From contig CAZKVQ010000013.1 in NCBI GenBank assembly GCA_964556255.1, forward strand, positions 1-61,801: a stretch of DNA of 61,801 nucleotides. Direction: 5' to 3'. Under the pieces are notes generated by a model. That model had not been told where the DNA came from, did no database searches, and worked only from the letters and a program-made list of their open reading frames with translations. This document shows, piece by piece, positions 53,724 through 60,539 of the stretch (positions are counted from its first letter, which is position 1; each line of letters opens with the position of its first letter). A program made the position numbers and the translations under genes. The stretch is from JACJWR01 sp964556255. Lineage in GTDB: Bacteria > Actinomycetota > Actinomycetes > S36-B12 > UBA10799.

Positions 53724-55883
53724 TCAATGCCTCGGCGTGATCGGCGGGGTCAGACAGTTCTGCGGGTTGGCGACTCGTACCCCGTTGAAGCACACGTACT
53801 GAGTGGCGCCAGGGACGAAAGTCGTCATGGGCCCTTGGGGCAGAGGCGGCACGTACTGGTTGGAAACCTCACCCAACGGCGCCGGGAAGTAGGACCCACT
53901 GAGTGCGCCCGCTGCGGGGGCCACTGGCGGCGTCGGCGTTGTCTGCACGCCGGACGGCGCCGACTTCGTGGCTGGGCAACCGGTGCTCTGATTCAGGCCT
54001 CCGATTTGGGCGTTCCAGGTGTGTGCAGGTGTCACCACCACCACAGGACAGTTGGGCACGTTCTTCCCGGCATAGGCGAAGTCACCGGCGAACGTGGTGG
54101 TCAATGCTGTGGCGATCTGCGGTGTCAGGGTGCCGTCCGACGCACGTAGATGCACCCCGAGCTCACGGTTCTGGCGGAGTGACACCGCGGAGAAGTTGGC
54201 CGATCCGACGTAAGCCTCATCGATACCAAGGTCGGCGTAGATCATTTTGGCGTGCACATACAGGTAGTTACTAGTGTCGGGGTAGAGGTGAACGGCGGCC
54301 GCCACCGGTCCACCGGCTGTGCGCTTCTGGGTGACGAGCGCCTGATAGCCCGTCCCGTAGCTGGTATTGAACGTCATCACGATCTTGACCACGACCCCCG
54401 CTGCGGCTGCTCGCTGGATCGCAGCCAGCACTGACGGGTCCGAGTACTCCTCGTTGTAGATGTACAACTTGGCGGGGCGGCCGGCCAGCGCCTCGGAAGT
54501 CGCCCGGCGGATGATGCTCAGTTGCACCGCCCGGGCGTTACCTGCGACCGTCCCGAGTTTGACCTCAGGGTTGGCCAGTCCAGCAGCTTCGAAGGCTGAG
54601 GGGGGATAGGGGTAGAAGCCGCTGGACTTCCCGGTGCCCTGAAAACTCGGATAGCTGGTTGGGGCGGGGGCGAAGATCGAACCCCAGCTCGGGATCGGCG
54701 GTGACGACTGACCCACGGTGCCGTTACTCCAGACCAAGAACCCGTTGGGGTCATTCAAACCCAGGTTCCAATTGGTCCTCGTCGGTGGCGGGCCCAGGAA
54801 GTCGGAATCGAAGACGCGCTGGATCGTGTACGTCCGGCCGGGATCGCGAACGAGTATGCCGAAGTCGCGGGTTCCCTTCGGCGCTCCCACGAAGGTGCAG
54901 CTGGTGTTTCCTCCGTTGCAATTCCGCCCCGGGGTGGCCGGCCAGGTCCAGGGCCATCCCTCTGCCTGGAGGTTGAACGTGGCGACTATCGCCAGCGCCG
55001 ACAGCGGAAGGGATGCGGCGTTGGGGTAGTTGAGGCCGTCGGAACGACGACCGTCGATGATCAGGGTCTTCTGATGGGTGATGTAGTAGTTATTCGCTGA
55101 CCAGTTGAAGGCAACCACGCCGTCGGCGGAGCGGCCGGTCGCGGGGTTGACGCCGAGCAGGTTCATCAGACGCAGCAGGTAGGCGCTCTGGGTGTTCGCG
55201 CTCTGCGCTGACCCCCACTGGGCATTGACCATGATCCGAATCGTGGGAACTTTCGGATGGTTCGCCCTGAACCTCACCCGGGCCGCCTGCAGGGCTTCGG
55301 CTATGTCTTGGGCACCGAGGTCGTAGATGACGATGTCGATTGAGGATCGCGCCGTCCTGATGGTTTGGGTAACGGTCTTCGTTGTCCACTGATCCTGTGG
55401 TTGGACTATCGCCTCCGTCAGTGGCAGGACTTGGATGGCGACGGGCTTGCTGGACACACCGTTGATGAGTGCGCGCAAGGACGAGTTGCCCACCCTCGGG
55501 AGTACAGATAGGGCGAAGCCGCCGGAGGGGTCGGTGCAGGCTGCGCCGATCGAGACCCAGCTGGCCGCGGGCGTGCGAACCCCGGGGAGAAGTTGCTGGA
55601 TCTGCACCAGCTGGCCGGCCATCGAGGGGAGCGCCGTGCCTCGAGCCCACATCCGCGTCCCGGCACGCGCGACCCGAGGGGAGACTGTCAGGCTGACTCT
55701 CAGCTCCCCGCGCGGCGTGGCCTGGCCGGCGTCCCGTGACACGCACGCTGCAGCGGACTGGATGCCGGCGGCGCCAGGGGGAGGTATGGGCGGCGCGCCG
55801 GCGGCGCCGATTTGACCACCGGCGAGGGCGAGGATCGAGATCAGCAGCACCGCAACCGAACGGTGGATCGTCACACGAGACAT
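53724..55883 (-). CDS. Secreted phospholipase D-like protein
   Basis: 719 aa. A signal peptide (MSRVTIHRSVAVLLISILAL) and an Ig-like beta domain (roughly 60-190) precede two PLD domains. HKD motif 1 is HQKTLIIDG near residue 270 and motif 2 is HAKMIYADLGIDEAYVGSANFS near residue 543, so both catalytic halves are intact. A Pro/Thr-rich tail with one Cys pair ends the protein. It probably hydrolyses phosphodiester bonds of lipids or other substrates outside the cell. GGAGG lies just upstream of ATG 55883. The longer frame upstream has no signal-like features. Confidence 0.85.
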   Translation of the reverse strand: MSRVTIHRSVAVLLISILALAGGQIGAAGAPPIPPPGAAGIQSAAACVSRDAGQATPRGELRVSLTVSPRVARAGTRMWARGTALPSMAGQLVQIQQLLPGVRTPAASWVSIGAACTDPSGGFALSVLPRVGNSSLRALINGVSSKPVAIQVLPLTEAIVQPQDQWTTKTVTQTIRTARSSIDIVIYDLGAQDIAEALQAARVRFRANHPKVPTIRIMVNAQWGSAQSANTQSAYLLRLMNLLGVNPATGRSADGVVAFNWSANNYYITHQKTLIIDGRRSDGLNYPNAASLPLSALAIVATFNLQAEGWPWTWPATPGRNCNGGNTSCTFVGAPKGTRDFGILVRDPGRTYTIQRVFDSDFLGPPPTRTNWNLGLNDPNGFLVWSNGTVGQSSPPIPSWGSIFAPAPTSYPSFQGTGKSSGFYPYPPSAFEAAGLANPEVKLGTVAGNARAVQLSIIRRATSEALAGRPAKLYIYNEEYSDPSVLAAIQRAAAAGVVVKIVMTFNTSYGTGYQALVTQKRTAGGPVAAAVHLYPDTSNYLYVHAKMIYADLGIDEAYVGSANFSAVSLRQNRELGVHLRASDGTLTPQIATALTTTFAGDFAYAGKNVPNCPVVVVTPAHTWNAQIGGLNQSTGCPATKSAPSGVQTTPTPPVAPAAGALSGSYFPAPLGEVSNQYVPPLPQGPMTTFVPGATQYVCFNGVRVANPQNCLTPPITPRH

Positions 55884-56100
55884 GAGACCTCCAAGAGGAG
55901 CCTCTTCGAGTCTTGCACACCCGGACGACCTTTGAGCGGCTGCTGCGATCGGACGAGCGGCACCAGCTAGAGAGAGAAGCCCGGGGGCGCGGGATTCTCG
56001 GGCCGACGACACCTGGCGCCATCGGCCGCTGAGGTCACCGACCAACCGGAGTGCCCCCTGGTGTGCATTCGGGACGCAGGCACCACGGGCGTGATGACTC

Positions 56101-56355
56101 CTACTTCAGTGATTCGACGAGCGCCACGTACTCCTGCTTCGCCTGATCTGGGGCGGTACCGACGAGTTCCTTGCGTGCGTCGTACTTCGCCCTGCCGACC
56201 GGGTTGGTGAATCCGGGCCGCTTGCCCTCGACGTCGCCTTCAGTTGCCTGCTTGTACAGCGAGTACAACTTGAGCATCGTGTCTTGATCCGGCTTCGCCG
56301 GCAGCTCTGTCGATGCGGCAACGGCCGCCTGAAACTGCTCGTCAATGTCTGACAC
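56101..56355 (-). CDS. Acyl-CoA-binding protein
   Basis: 84 aa, the standard length. DIDEQFQAAVAAS, then TMLKLYSLYKQATEGDVEGKRPGF and GRAKYDARKEL match the four-helix ACBP fold, including the acyl-CoA-contacting Tyr and Lys. It buffers long-chain acyl-CoA in the cytosol. ACBPs are sporadic in bacteria but known in actinobacteria. GTG 56355 has GAGGAG 7 nt upstream. It is not clearly linked to its neighbours. Confidence 0.9.
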   Translation of the reverse strand: MSDIDEQFQAAVAASTELPAKPDQDTMLKLYSLYKQATEGDVEGKRPGFTNPVGRAKYDARKELVGTAPDQAKQEYVALVESLK

Positions 56356-56429
56356 GGCCTGGCTCCTCGGGTAGGGACGACGCGATCGCGAGTTGCGGAC
56401 CCTGTGATCATGATCGCTCGCACCTGTTC

Positions 56430-56660
56430 GTGGCAACCGCACATCGCATCGTCGTCGAACGGGACGTCATTCCCGTTTCGACTGGGGGCCAAGACCCGTC
56501 GGTTCTTACGCTCTCGCTTGGTACGTGGCAGGTCATGTTGTGCAACCTTCCACCGAGCCCGAAACTCTCACACATCATTGCCGGAAGTACCGAGGATTGG
56601 GCCCAGAGGCTAGCCCCCGAATCGAGGCCGGAGCTTGTTGAGGGCTCATCGATCCAGTAG
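56430..56660 (+). CDS. Possible small protein with DUF397-like segment
   Basis: An open frame of 76 codons. The part around VVERDVIPVS...PSVLTLSLGTWQVML follows the spacing of the actinobacterial DUF397 motif (V-VRDS ... L-FSPxxW--FL), and ends GSTEDWAQRLAPESRPELVEG. The start is uncertain: GTG 56430 has no ribosome binding site, and the frame stays open further 5' into the acyl-CoA-binding gene. It could be a real small gene of the adjacent peptide locus or a decayed one. Confidence 0.35.
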   Translation: MATAHRIVVERDVIPVSTGGQDPSVLTLSLGTWQVMLCNLPPSPKLSHIIAGSTEDWAQRLAPESRPELVEGSSIQ

Positions 56661-56699
56661 CGAAAGCTAATGCACCAGCCAACTTGCTTGGGGGTAGCG

Positions 56700-56819
56700 A
56701 TGATGAGGAGGAAGTTGTGGGAGCGTCCGGAGATCACTCTCATCGTCGACGCGAAAGTTGTGAAGGGCGGACCAAACCCGACGCACTTCGAGTTGAGTAC
56801 CCAACACCAGTCCGGGTGA
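56700..56819 (+). CDS. Candidate RiPP (lasso-type) precursor peptide A
   Basis: 39 aa, starting MMRRKLWERPEITL and ending in the 17-residue putative core GGPNPTHFELSTQHQSG. From the WERP motif to the end it aligns without gaps to precursor B: shared residues are WERP, I, A, GG, N, P, FE, T and the final SG. WxRPx(I/L) resembles the YxxPxL recognition motif of lasso leaders. If the core begins at the GG, the conserved Glu is position 9 (or 8), the usual ring acceptor. The penultimate leader Thr is missing. GGGGG lies 5 nt upstream of the ATG. Confidence 0.65.
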   Translation: MMRRKLWERPEITLIVDAKVVKGGPNPTHFELSTQHQSG

Positions 56820-56979
56820 CTGGGACAGCTCCAGCTCGGGGAGGCAGTCGATGTCAGGAAAGGAAGGCGTCGGGATAGGTGGCTCACCCCGGCCATCATC
56901 GATACGATCGGATCCTCGATATCCGGGTGGGCGCGCTGGAATGTGTGCCTTCACGCCCGGCTGCGGGGAGGAATGGACG

Positions 56980-57096
56980 ATGGACCAGCTCACGTGGGAA
57001 CGACCGGTGCTCACACAGATCACCCATGCGGGAGAGGCCGATGGCGGCAACAACCCGTCGACCTTCGAAGGCGGAACCAGGGTCCCGTCCGGCTGA
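56980..57096 (+). CDS. Candidate RiPP (lasso-type) precursor peptide B
   Basis: 38 aa, MDQLTWERPVLTQITHAG followed by a putative core GGNNPSTFEGGTRVPSG. It is homologous to peptide A over 33 gap-free positions including the conserved Glu nine residues from the first core Gly. GGAGG lies 8 nt before ATG 56980. The same frame is open back to ATG 56851, also preceded by GGGGAGG, so a 43-residue N-terminal extension is possible. The convergent cyclase-like gene ends 82 bp downstream. Confidence 0.65.
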   Translation: MDQLTWERPVLTQITHAGEADGGNNPSTFEGGTRVPSG

Positions 57097-57178
57097 GCCG
57101 GTGCCGTTTGACTGCAGTCTCCACAGCGCTCCGAGCGGGAGCCGTCGAACGGTGAGCTGTCGGTCTGCCGGACGCGAG

Positions 57179-58765
57179 TCACCGCCTTAGTGACATGTTT
57201 GCCGTTGCCATTCGTGTCAGGCGTGCAAGTTCGTCGTTGGCACTCTGAGCTGACTCGGATCTCCGCGCAACGAAGCCATCCGCCATGAGCTCCCGGTATC
57301 GAAGCGGCTCGGACTTGTGTCTATTCGTGACGACATCGCGGGGAAGGAAGGCTGCGGCCAGGGTACGGAAACCCCACCGGTTCAAGCCATCACCATTGAA
57401 GTACCAGGCGGGCATCGCCAGTGCCGTTCGGACTACTCGCTGGTCAAGTAAGGGGTAGCGGTACTGGAGACCGTGGTCGCCTGCGGCCCTCCACCAGGTG
57501 TCCGTGCGGGCGTTCAGGTGGCCTGCGAAGTAGTAGAAGACCATACGTCCTCGCTGGCTCAGCCTCATCGGTGCCCTGCGTAGTGACGCCGCCGCTAGGC
57601 GGTCGAACTCGGGAAGCCACCCCCGATAGCGGACATCGGCGCCCTCCGACGCCCGTCGCACTCGCAGTCGGGCCTTTCGGGCTGTGGGAGGAGCGACAGC
57701 CGACACGATGGTCATGGCAAGGGAGCGTTCCTGGGTCCTCGACAAGCGGAGCAAGTGTTCTCGTAAGAGCCGACTTCTCCCGTGCAGGAGGAACTGGGCC
57801 GGCATCAGCGGGTTGGGGGCGCTCGCGAAGTCATCCCCGCCCCAGCCAGAGAGCACGATGGAGGCGCCTGCCTGGGAAGCGTGGGCCAGTCCGGCCCACT
57901 CGTAGTGCAGGTAGCCCCATGACGGGTACAGCAAGGGATCGAGACGCCCCACGCCGAGTCCCAGACTGTCCCGGTACCGGAGCCGGTCCGCCGTTACCCC
58001 AAGGTGCTCTTCGCTCTGCCGAAGGATGCGCTGTTCGACCACCTCAGGCTGTCCAGCCTCCTGGGCGGGGGTCCAGCTGGATACGTATCGCAGTCCATCC
58101 GGTGAGAATCGCTGCGCGAGGGCGGTGATGACTCCCGAGTCGAGGCCGCCCGATAGGTGCGTCGCGACGGCCTGCCCGGCTGCGGCCTCACTCACCGCAA
58201 CCTCCAGGACCGACCGCATCATCTCGACACCCTCGTCGCTTGAAAGGTCGGTCCGGGTGGAGACATTTCGCGGGTCGAAGTAGCGAATCGCCCTTGGGCG
58301 GTCCGACCCCAACAGCGTCACGGTTCCAGGCTGGACGCGAAAGACGCCCGGGTATTGGGTCCGTCGACCGGCGTACCAGTGGACATTCATCAGATGCGCG
58401 GCAACAGTCTCGCTGTCGATGGTGTGTCCATCCCACACCCGGTCGCGCAGTACCTTCAAGTCGGCATCGGCGACGATCCGGTGGCCGTCCTTCGCCCAGT
58501 AGAGGGGCACCAGCCCCATGTGATCGGCGACCAGCGCAACTAACTCGTCGCCCCGGTGACGCAGTACAGCCGCGAACTGCCCCGTGAGTCCCGCCACCCC
58601 CGCTAGGCCCTGCTGACGCAGAACAGACTCGAACGTTTCAGCATCACTGAGACCCGCTAGTTGTGAACCAAACCGGGACGCCAGGCCGTCGCGGTCGAGC
58701 AGGTAGCCCCAGAATCGGTCGACGACCCACAGGCCGTCATCGAGGACCTGCCGCTCCGAAGCCAC
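57179..58765 (-). CDS. Asparagine-synthase-like protein, probable lasso-type macrolactam cyclase
   Basis: 528 aa. The N-terminal Ntn-like domain (about 1-165) lacks the catalytic Cys 2 of glutamine amidotransferases, having Ala instead. The synthetase domain has the PPi loop SGGLDSG (205-211) and typical segments RYFDPRN, YPSWGYLHYEW, LSGWGGDDF and YRYPLLDQRVVRTAL, so ATP-dependent carboxylate activation should be intact. This is the layout of lasso cyclases and of other AsnB-like amide ligases. Two precursor-like peptides lie just downstream on the other strand. GTG 58765 follows TAGAGT (58777-58772) by 6 nt, leaderless. Confidence 0.8.
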   Translation of the reverse strand: MASERQVLDDGLWVVDRFWGYLLDRDGLASRFGSQLAGLSDAETFESVLRQQGLAGVAGLTGQFAAVLRHRGDELVALVADHMGLVPLYWAKDGHRIVADADLKVLRDRVWDGHTIDSETVAAHLMNVHWYAGRRTQYPGVFRVQPGTVTLLGSDRPRAIRYFDPRNVSTRTDLSSDEGVEMMRSVLEVAVSEAAAGQAVATHLSGGLDSGVITALAQRFSPDGLRYVSSWTPAQEAGQPEVVEQRILRQSEEHLGVTADRLRYRDSLGLGVGRLDPLLYPSWGYLHYEWAGLAHASQAGASIVLSGWGGDDFASAPNPLMPAQFLLHGRSRLLREHLLRLSRTQERSLAMTIVSAVAPPTARKARLRVRRASEGADVRYRGWLPEFDRLAAASLRRAPMRLSQRGRMVFYYFAGHLNARTDTWWRAAGDHGLQYRYPLLDQRVVRTALAMPAWYFNGDGLNRWGFRTLAAAFLPRDVVTNRHKSEPLRYRELMADGFVARRSESAQSANDELARLTRMATANMSLRR

Positions 58766-58822
58766 CCTGGCACTCTACGAGGCCTGGTGGGCTTCCTCAG
58801 CTTCTCCCGAGGCCTGGAAATT

Positions 58823-58857
58823 GATGGTCCCCCGGGAAGTGCCTCCGGGGGACCATC
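58823..58857 (-). terminator. Terminator of tRNA-Gly
   Basis: A perfect 13-bp stem (GATGGTCCCCCGG at 58823-58835 with its complement at 58845-58857) with a 9-nt loop begins 6 bp after the tRNA 3' end; on the minus strand it is followed by CAATTTCC. Confidence 0.75.
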
Positions 58858-58863
58858 TACGTG

Positions 58864-58934
58864 AGCGGGTGACGAGAATCGAACTCGCACTGTCAGCTTG
58901 GGAAGCTGATGTTCTGCCATTGAACTACACCCGC
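58864..58934 (-). tRNA. tRNA-Gly (anticodon CCC)
   Basis: 71 nt cloverleaf on the minus strand. The acceptor GCGGGTG pairs with CACCCGC; the D arm is TAGTTCAATGGCAGA, the anticodon arm TCAGC-TTCCCAA-GCTGA with anticodon CCC, and the T arm GCGAG-TTCGATT-CTCGT. The 3' CCA is not encoded, so the CCA-adding enzyme at 1.5 kb is required for its maturation. Confidence 0.93.
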
Positions 58935-59058
58935 GGGAGAGGCGAGCGCGTCCGAGATATCGGACCGACGTTCGCCTCGCCAGCGGCCAGTATGCCGCAC
59001 CTGCCGGCGGGTGATCGACCCTGGGTGCCGGTCAGCGCCGCACGTTGGCAATGCCCCC

Positions 59059-59547
59059 TCAGACCCGCTCGGGAGTCCTGAGCGGAACAACCGGCCGATT
59101 GCTGAGGCGCTTGAAGCGCAGGTAGATCTCGCAGCCCAAGCAGAAGTCGAAAACGGAGTTGAGGATGGCCGCGATCAGCGCGAAGGCGACCGCGACGTAG
59201 TACAGCCAAGAGAGGCCCAGCAGGCTCCCGGCGATGCCGACGACGGCGAAGATCAGGCCCACCAGTTGGGCGAACCGCGGTGGCCGTGGGTCCTCCCACT
59301 CGCTGGGCGGCCCGAGCCGTGGCCGCACGGCGGTACGGTAGATCCAGCCCCACGGCTGGTACTGCAGCCCGAGGATCGCACCGAGCCCGAAAGCGACCGC
59401 CTGAATCACCAGCGGGATCAGCCCGAGGCCAGGCCCGAGGATGAGCGCTGCGGCCAGGAAGACGACCGTGATGGCGGCGCCGAATCTTGGTCCTCGCGGG
59501 TCGATGCGCGGCGGTGCCTCGCGCGGGGTGGTGTCGTTGACGGTCAT
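59059..59547 (-). CDS. DUF4395 membrane protein
   Basis: 162 aa with four TM segments (two N-terminal, two C-terminal). RIDPRGPRFGAAITV and the C-terminal FDFCLGCEIYLRFKR are DUF4395 features; the CLGC pair at the membrane edge is a likely thiol-redox site. It overlaps the thioredoxin-like gene by 4 bp (ATGA), a pairing frequent in actinobacteria that suggests electron transfer from the thioredoxin-like protein to this membrane partner. Confidence 0.85.
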   Translation of the reverse strand: MTVNDTTPREAPPRIDPRGPRFGAAITVVFLAAALILGPGLGLIPLVIQAVAFGLGAILGLQYQPWGWIYRTAVRPRLGPPSEWEDPRPPRFAQLVGLIFAVVGIAGSLLGLSWLYYVAVAFALIAAILNSVFDFCLGCEIYLRFKRLSNRPVVPLRTPERV

Positions 59548-59960
59548 GCGATTCGCTCCTCCAGGAGTTGGGTGATCTCTTGCGGGCTTGGGGCGCCGAC
59601 GATTCTTCGGGTGACGACGCCATCGGGATCGAGGATGAGAACGGTGGGGGTCCGTTTGACATCGAAACGGTGGACCAGGTCTATGTGTTCGTCGACGTCG
59701 AGCTCGACGTGGGTGACGCCTTCGCGCTCCGCGGACACCTTGGTCAGCAATGCGTTGGTGCGCCGACATGGGGTGCAGAACTCGCTGGAGAACTGCACGA
59801 AGGTGAGCTTCTCGCCCAGCGGGGTGTTCAGGCTGGCTTCGTCTATCAGTCCCTCGTCGGACACGGCAACTTCACGGACCCGACCGTCGGTGCGCGCGCG
59901 GTAGATGCCGAAGCCCAGCGCGAGCGCGACCGCAGCCAGCAGGATCCAAAGGCCAGTCAT
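59544..59960 (-). CDS. Membrane-anchored thioredoxin-like protein
   Basis: 138 aa. One N-terminal TM helix (MTGLWILLAAVALALGFGIY) tethers a thioredoxin fold with active site SSEFCTPCRR and cis-Pro in KRTPTVLILD. It is a thiol-disulfide oxidoreductase acting at the outer face or, by topology reversal, at the inner face of the membrane. CGGAG lies 5 nt before the ATG. First gene of a two-gene unit with DUF4395. Confidence 0.88.
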   Translation of the reverse strand: MTGLWILLAAVALALGFGIYRARTDGRVREVAVSDEGLIDEASLNTPLGEKLTFVQFSSEFCTPCRRTNALLTKVSAEREGVTHVELDVDEHIDLVHRFDVKRTPTVLILDPDGVVTRRIVGAPSPQEITQLLEERIA

Positions 59961-60106
59961 GGTGCTCCGATCTGAACGTTCAGTATGTGTGGGTTGGGTG
60001 AGGTCGAGTGGTGGCGCCGAATCTCCGGATCCGACTTCATCTACGCCTCAACGGGTGGGTTGGGAGGCGAGACCGTTTCAGTGCACGACTGCTGTCTCAG
60101 CGAGCC

Positions 60107-60391
60107 CTAACCAGTGACGAGGACCCCATCGGGCACGGTGTCGCTGCAACATCGATCCGATGGACAGGTATTCCCGTCGCAGCACGAGACGTCGGCGGTT
60201 CGGGCGGCCGCGAGGTCCTCACTTATGACATCCGCATCCCGGCCATGGCGTGCGCGAAGCGACGCTGTGCTCGCCGCAATGGCCCAACTGTCGGCGCTTG
60301 CAGGATGGGGCCGGATGCCCAGTACGGGTCTCCCACGGGTCCTCGACTGCACACCGTGGCCCGCGGCGCCTAGCGTCTCAATCGGGGACAT
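60107..60391 (-). CDS. Possible small Cys-rich protein
   Basis: 94 aa from ATG 60391, with GAGGAG 5 nt upstream. The C-terminus carries a dense Cys motif, SCCDGNTCPSDRCCSD; the rest is Ala/Arg-rich with no recognisable domain. Upstream are several -10-like hexamers and a GGTAG/CTACC palindrome, which support a regulated gene. Codon third positions are less GC-biased than in neighbours, so it may be recent or spurious. The flanking gap (59961-60106) shows nothing else. Confidence 0.35.
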   Translation of the reverse strand: MSPIETLGAAGHGVQSRTRGRPVLGIRPHPASADSWAIAASTASLRARHGRDADVISEDLAAARTADVSCCDGNTCPSDRCCSDTVPDGVLVTG

Positions 60392-60408
60392 CCCCACTCC
60401 TCGTCCCA

Positions 60409-60423
60409 GGTAGTATGTCTACC
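60409..60423. promoter_or_regulatory. Palindrome upstream of small Cys-rich ORF
   Basis: GGTAG-TATGT-CTACC has perfect 5-bp arms; next to it lies CTACCC...GTAGGG (60419-60435), giving overlapping GTAG/CTAC half sites in an AT-rich stretch. It could control the small minus-strand ORF. Confidence 0.4.
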
Positions 60424-60539
60424 CGAATAGTAGGGATATCATAGCGCCACCGCTGCAAGCTGACGCACGCCAGGGAATCCGGAGCCCGTCAGGCCTGAAG
60501 AGAGCCGCTGCGGCCGCGGTTGTCGCTAGGCTCAAGGCA

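Noticed and set aside
56408..57182. Minus-strand ORFs across the peptide locus as a lasso leader peptidase
   Set aside because: They lack a Cys-His-Asp transglutaminase-like core or RRE pattern and look like shadows of the plus-strand frames.
58766..58934. tRNA-Gly as an attachment site for an integrated element carrying the peptide locus
   Set aside because: No integrase gene and no duplicated tRNA 3' end were found on the peptide-locus side, so adjacency alone is not evidence of integration.
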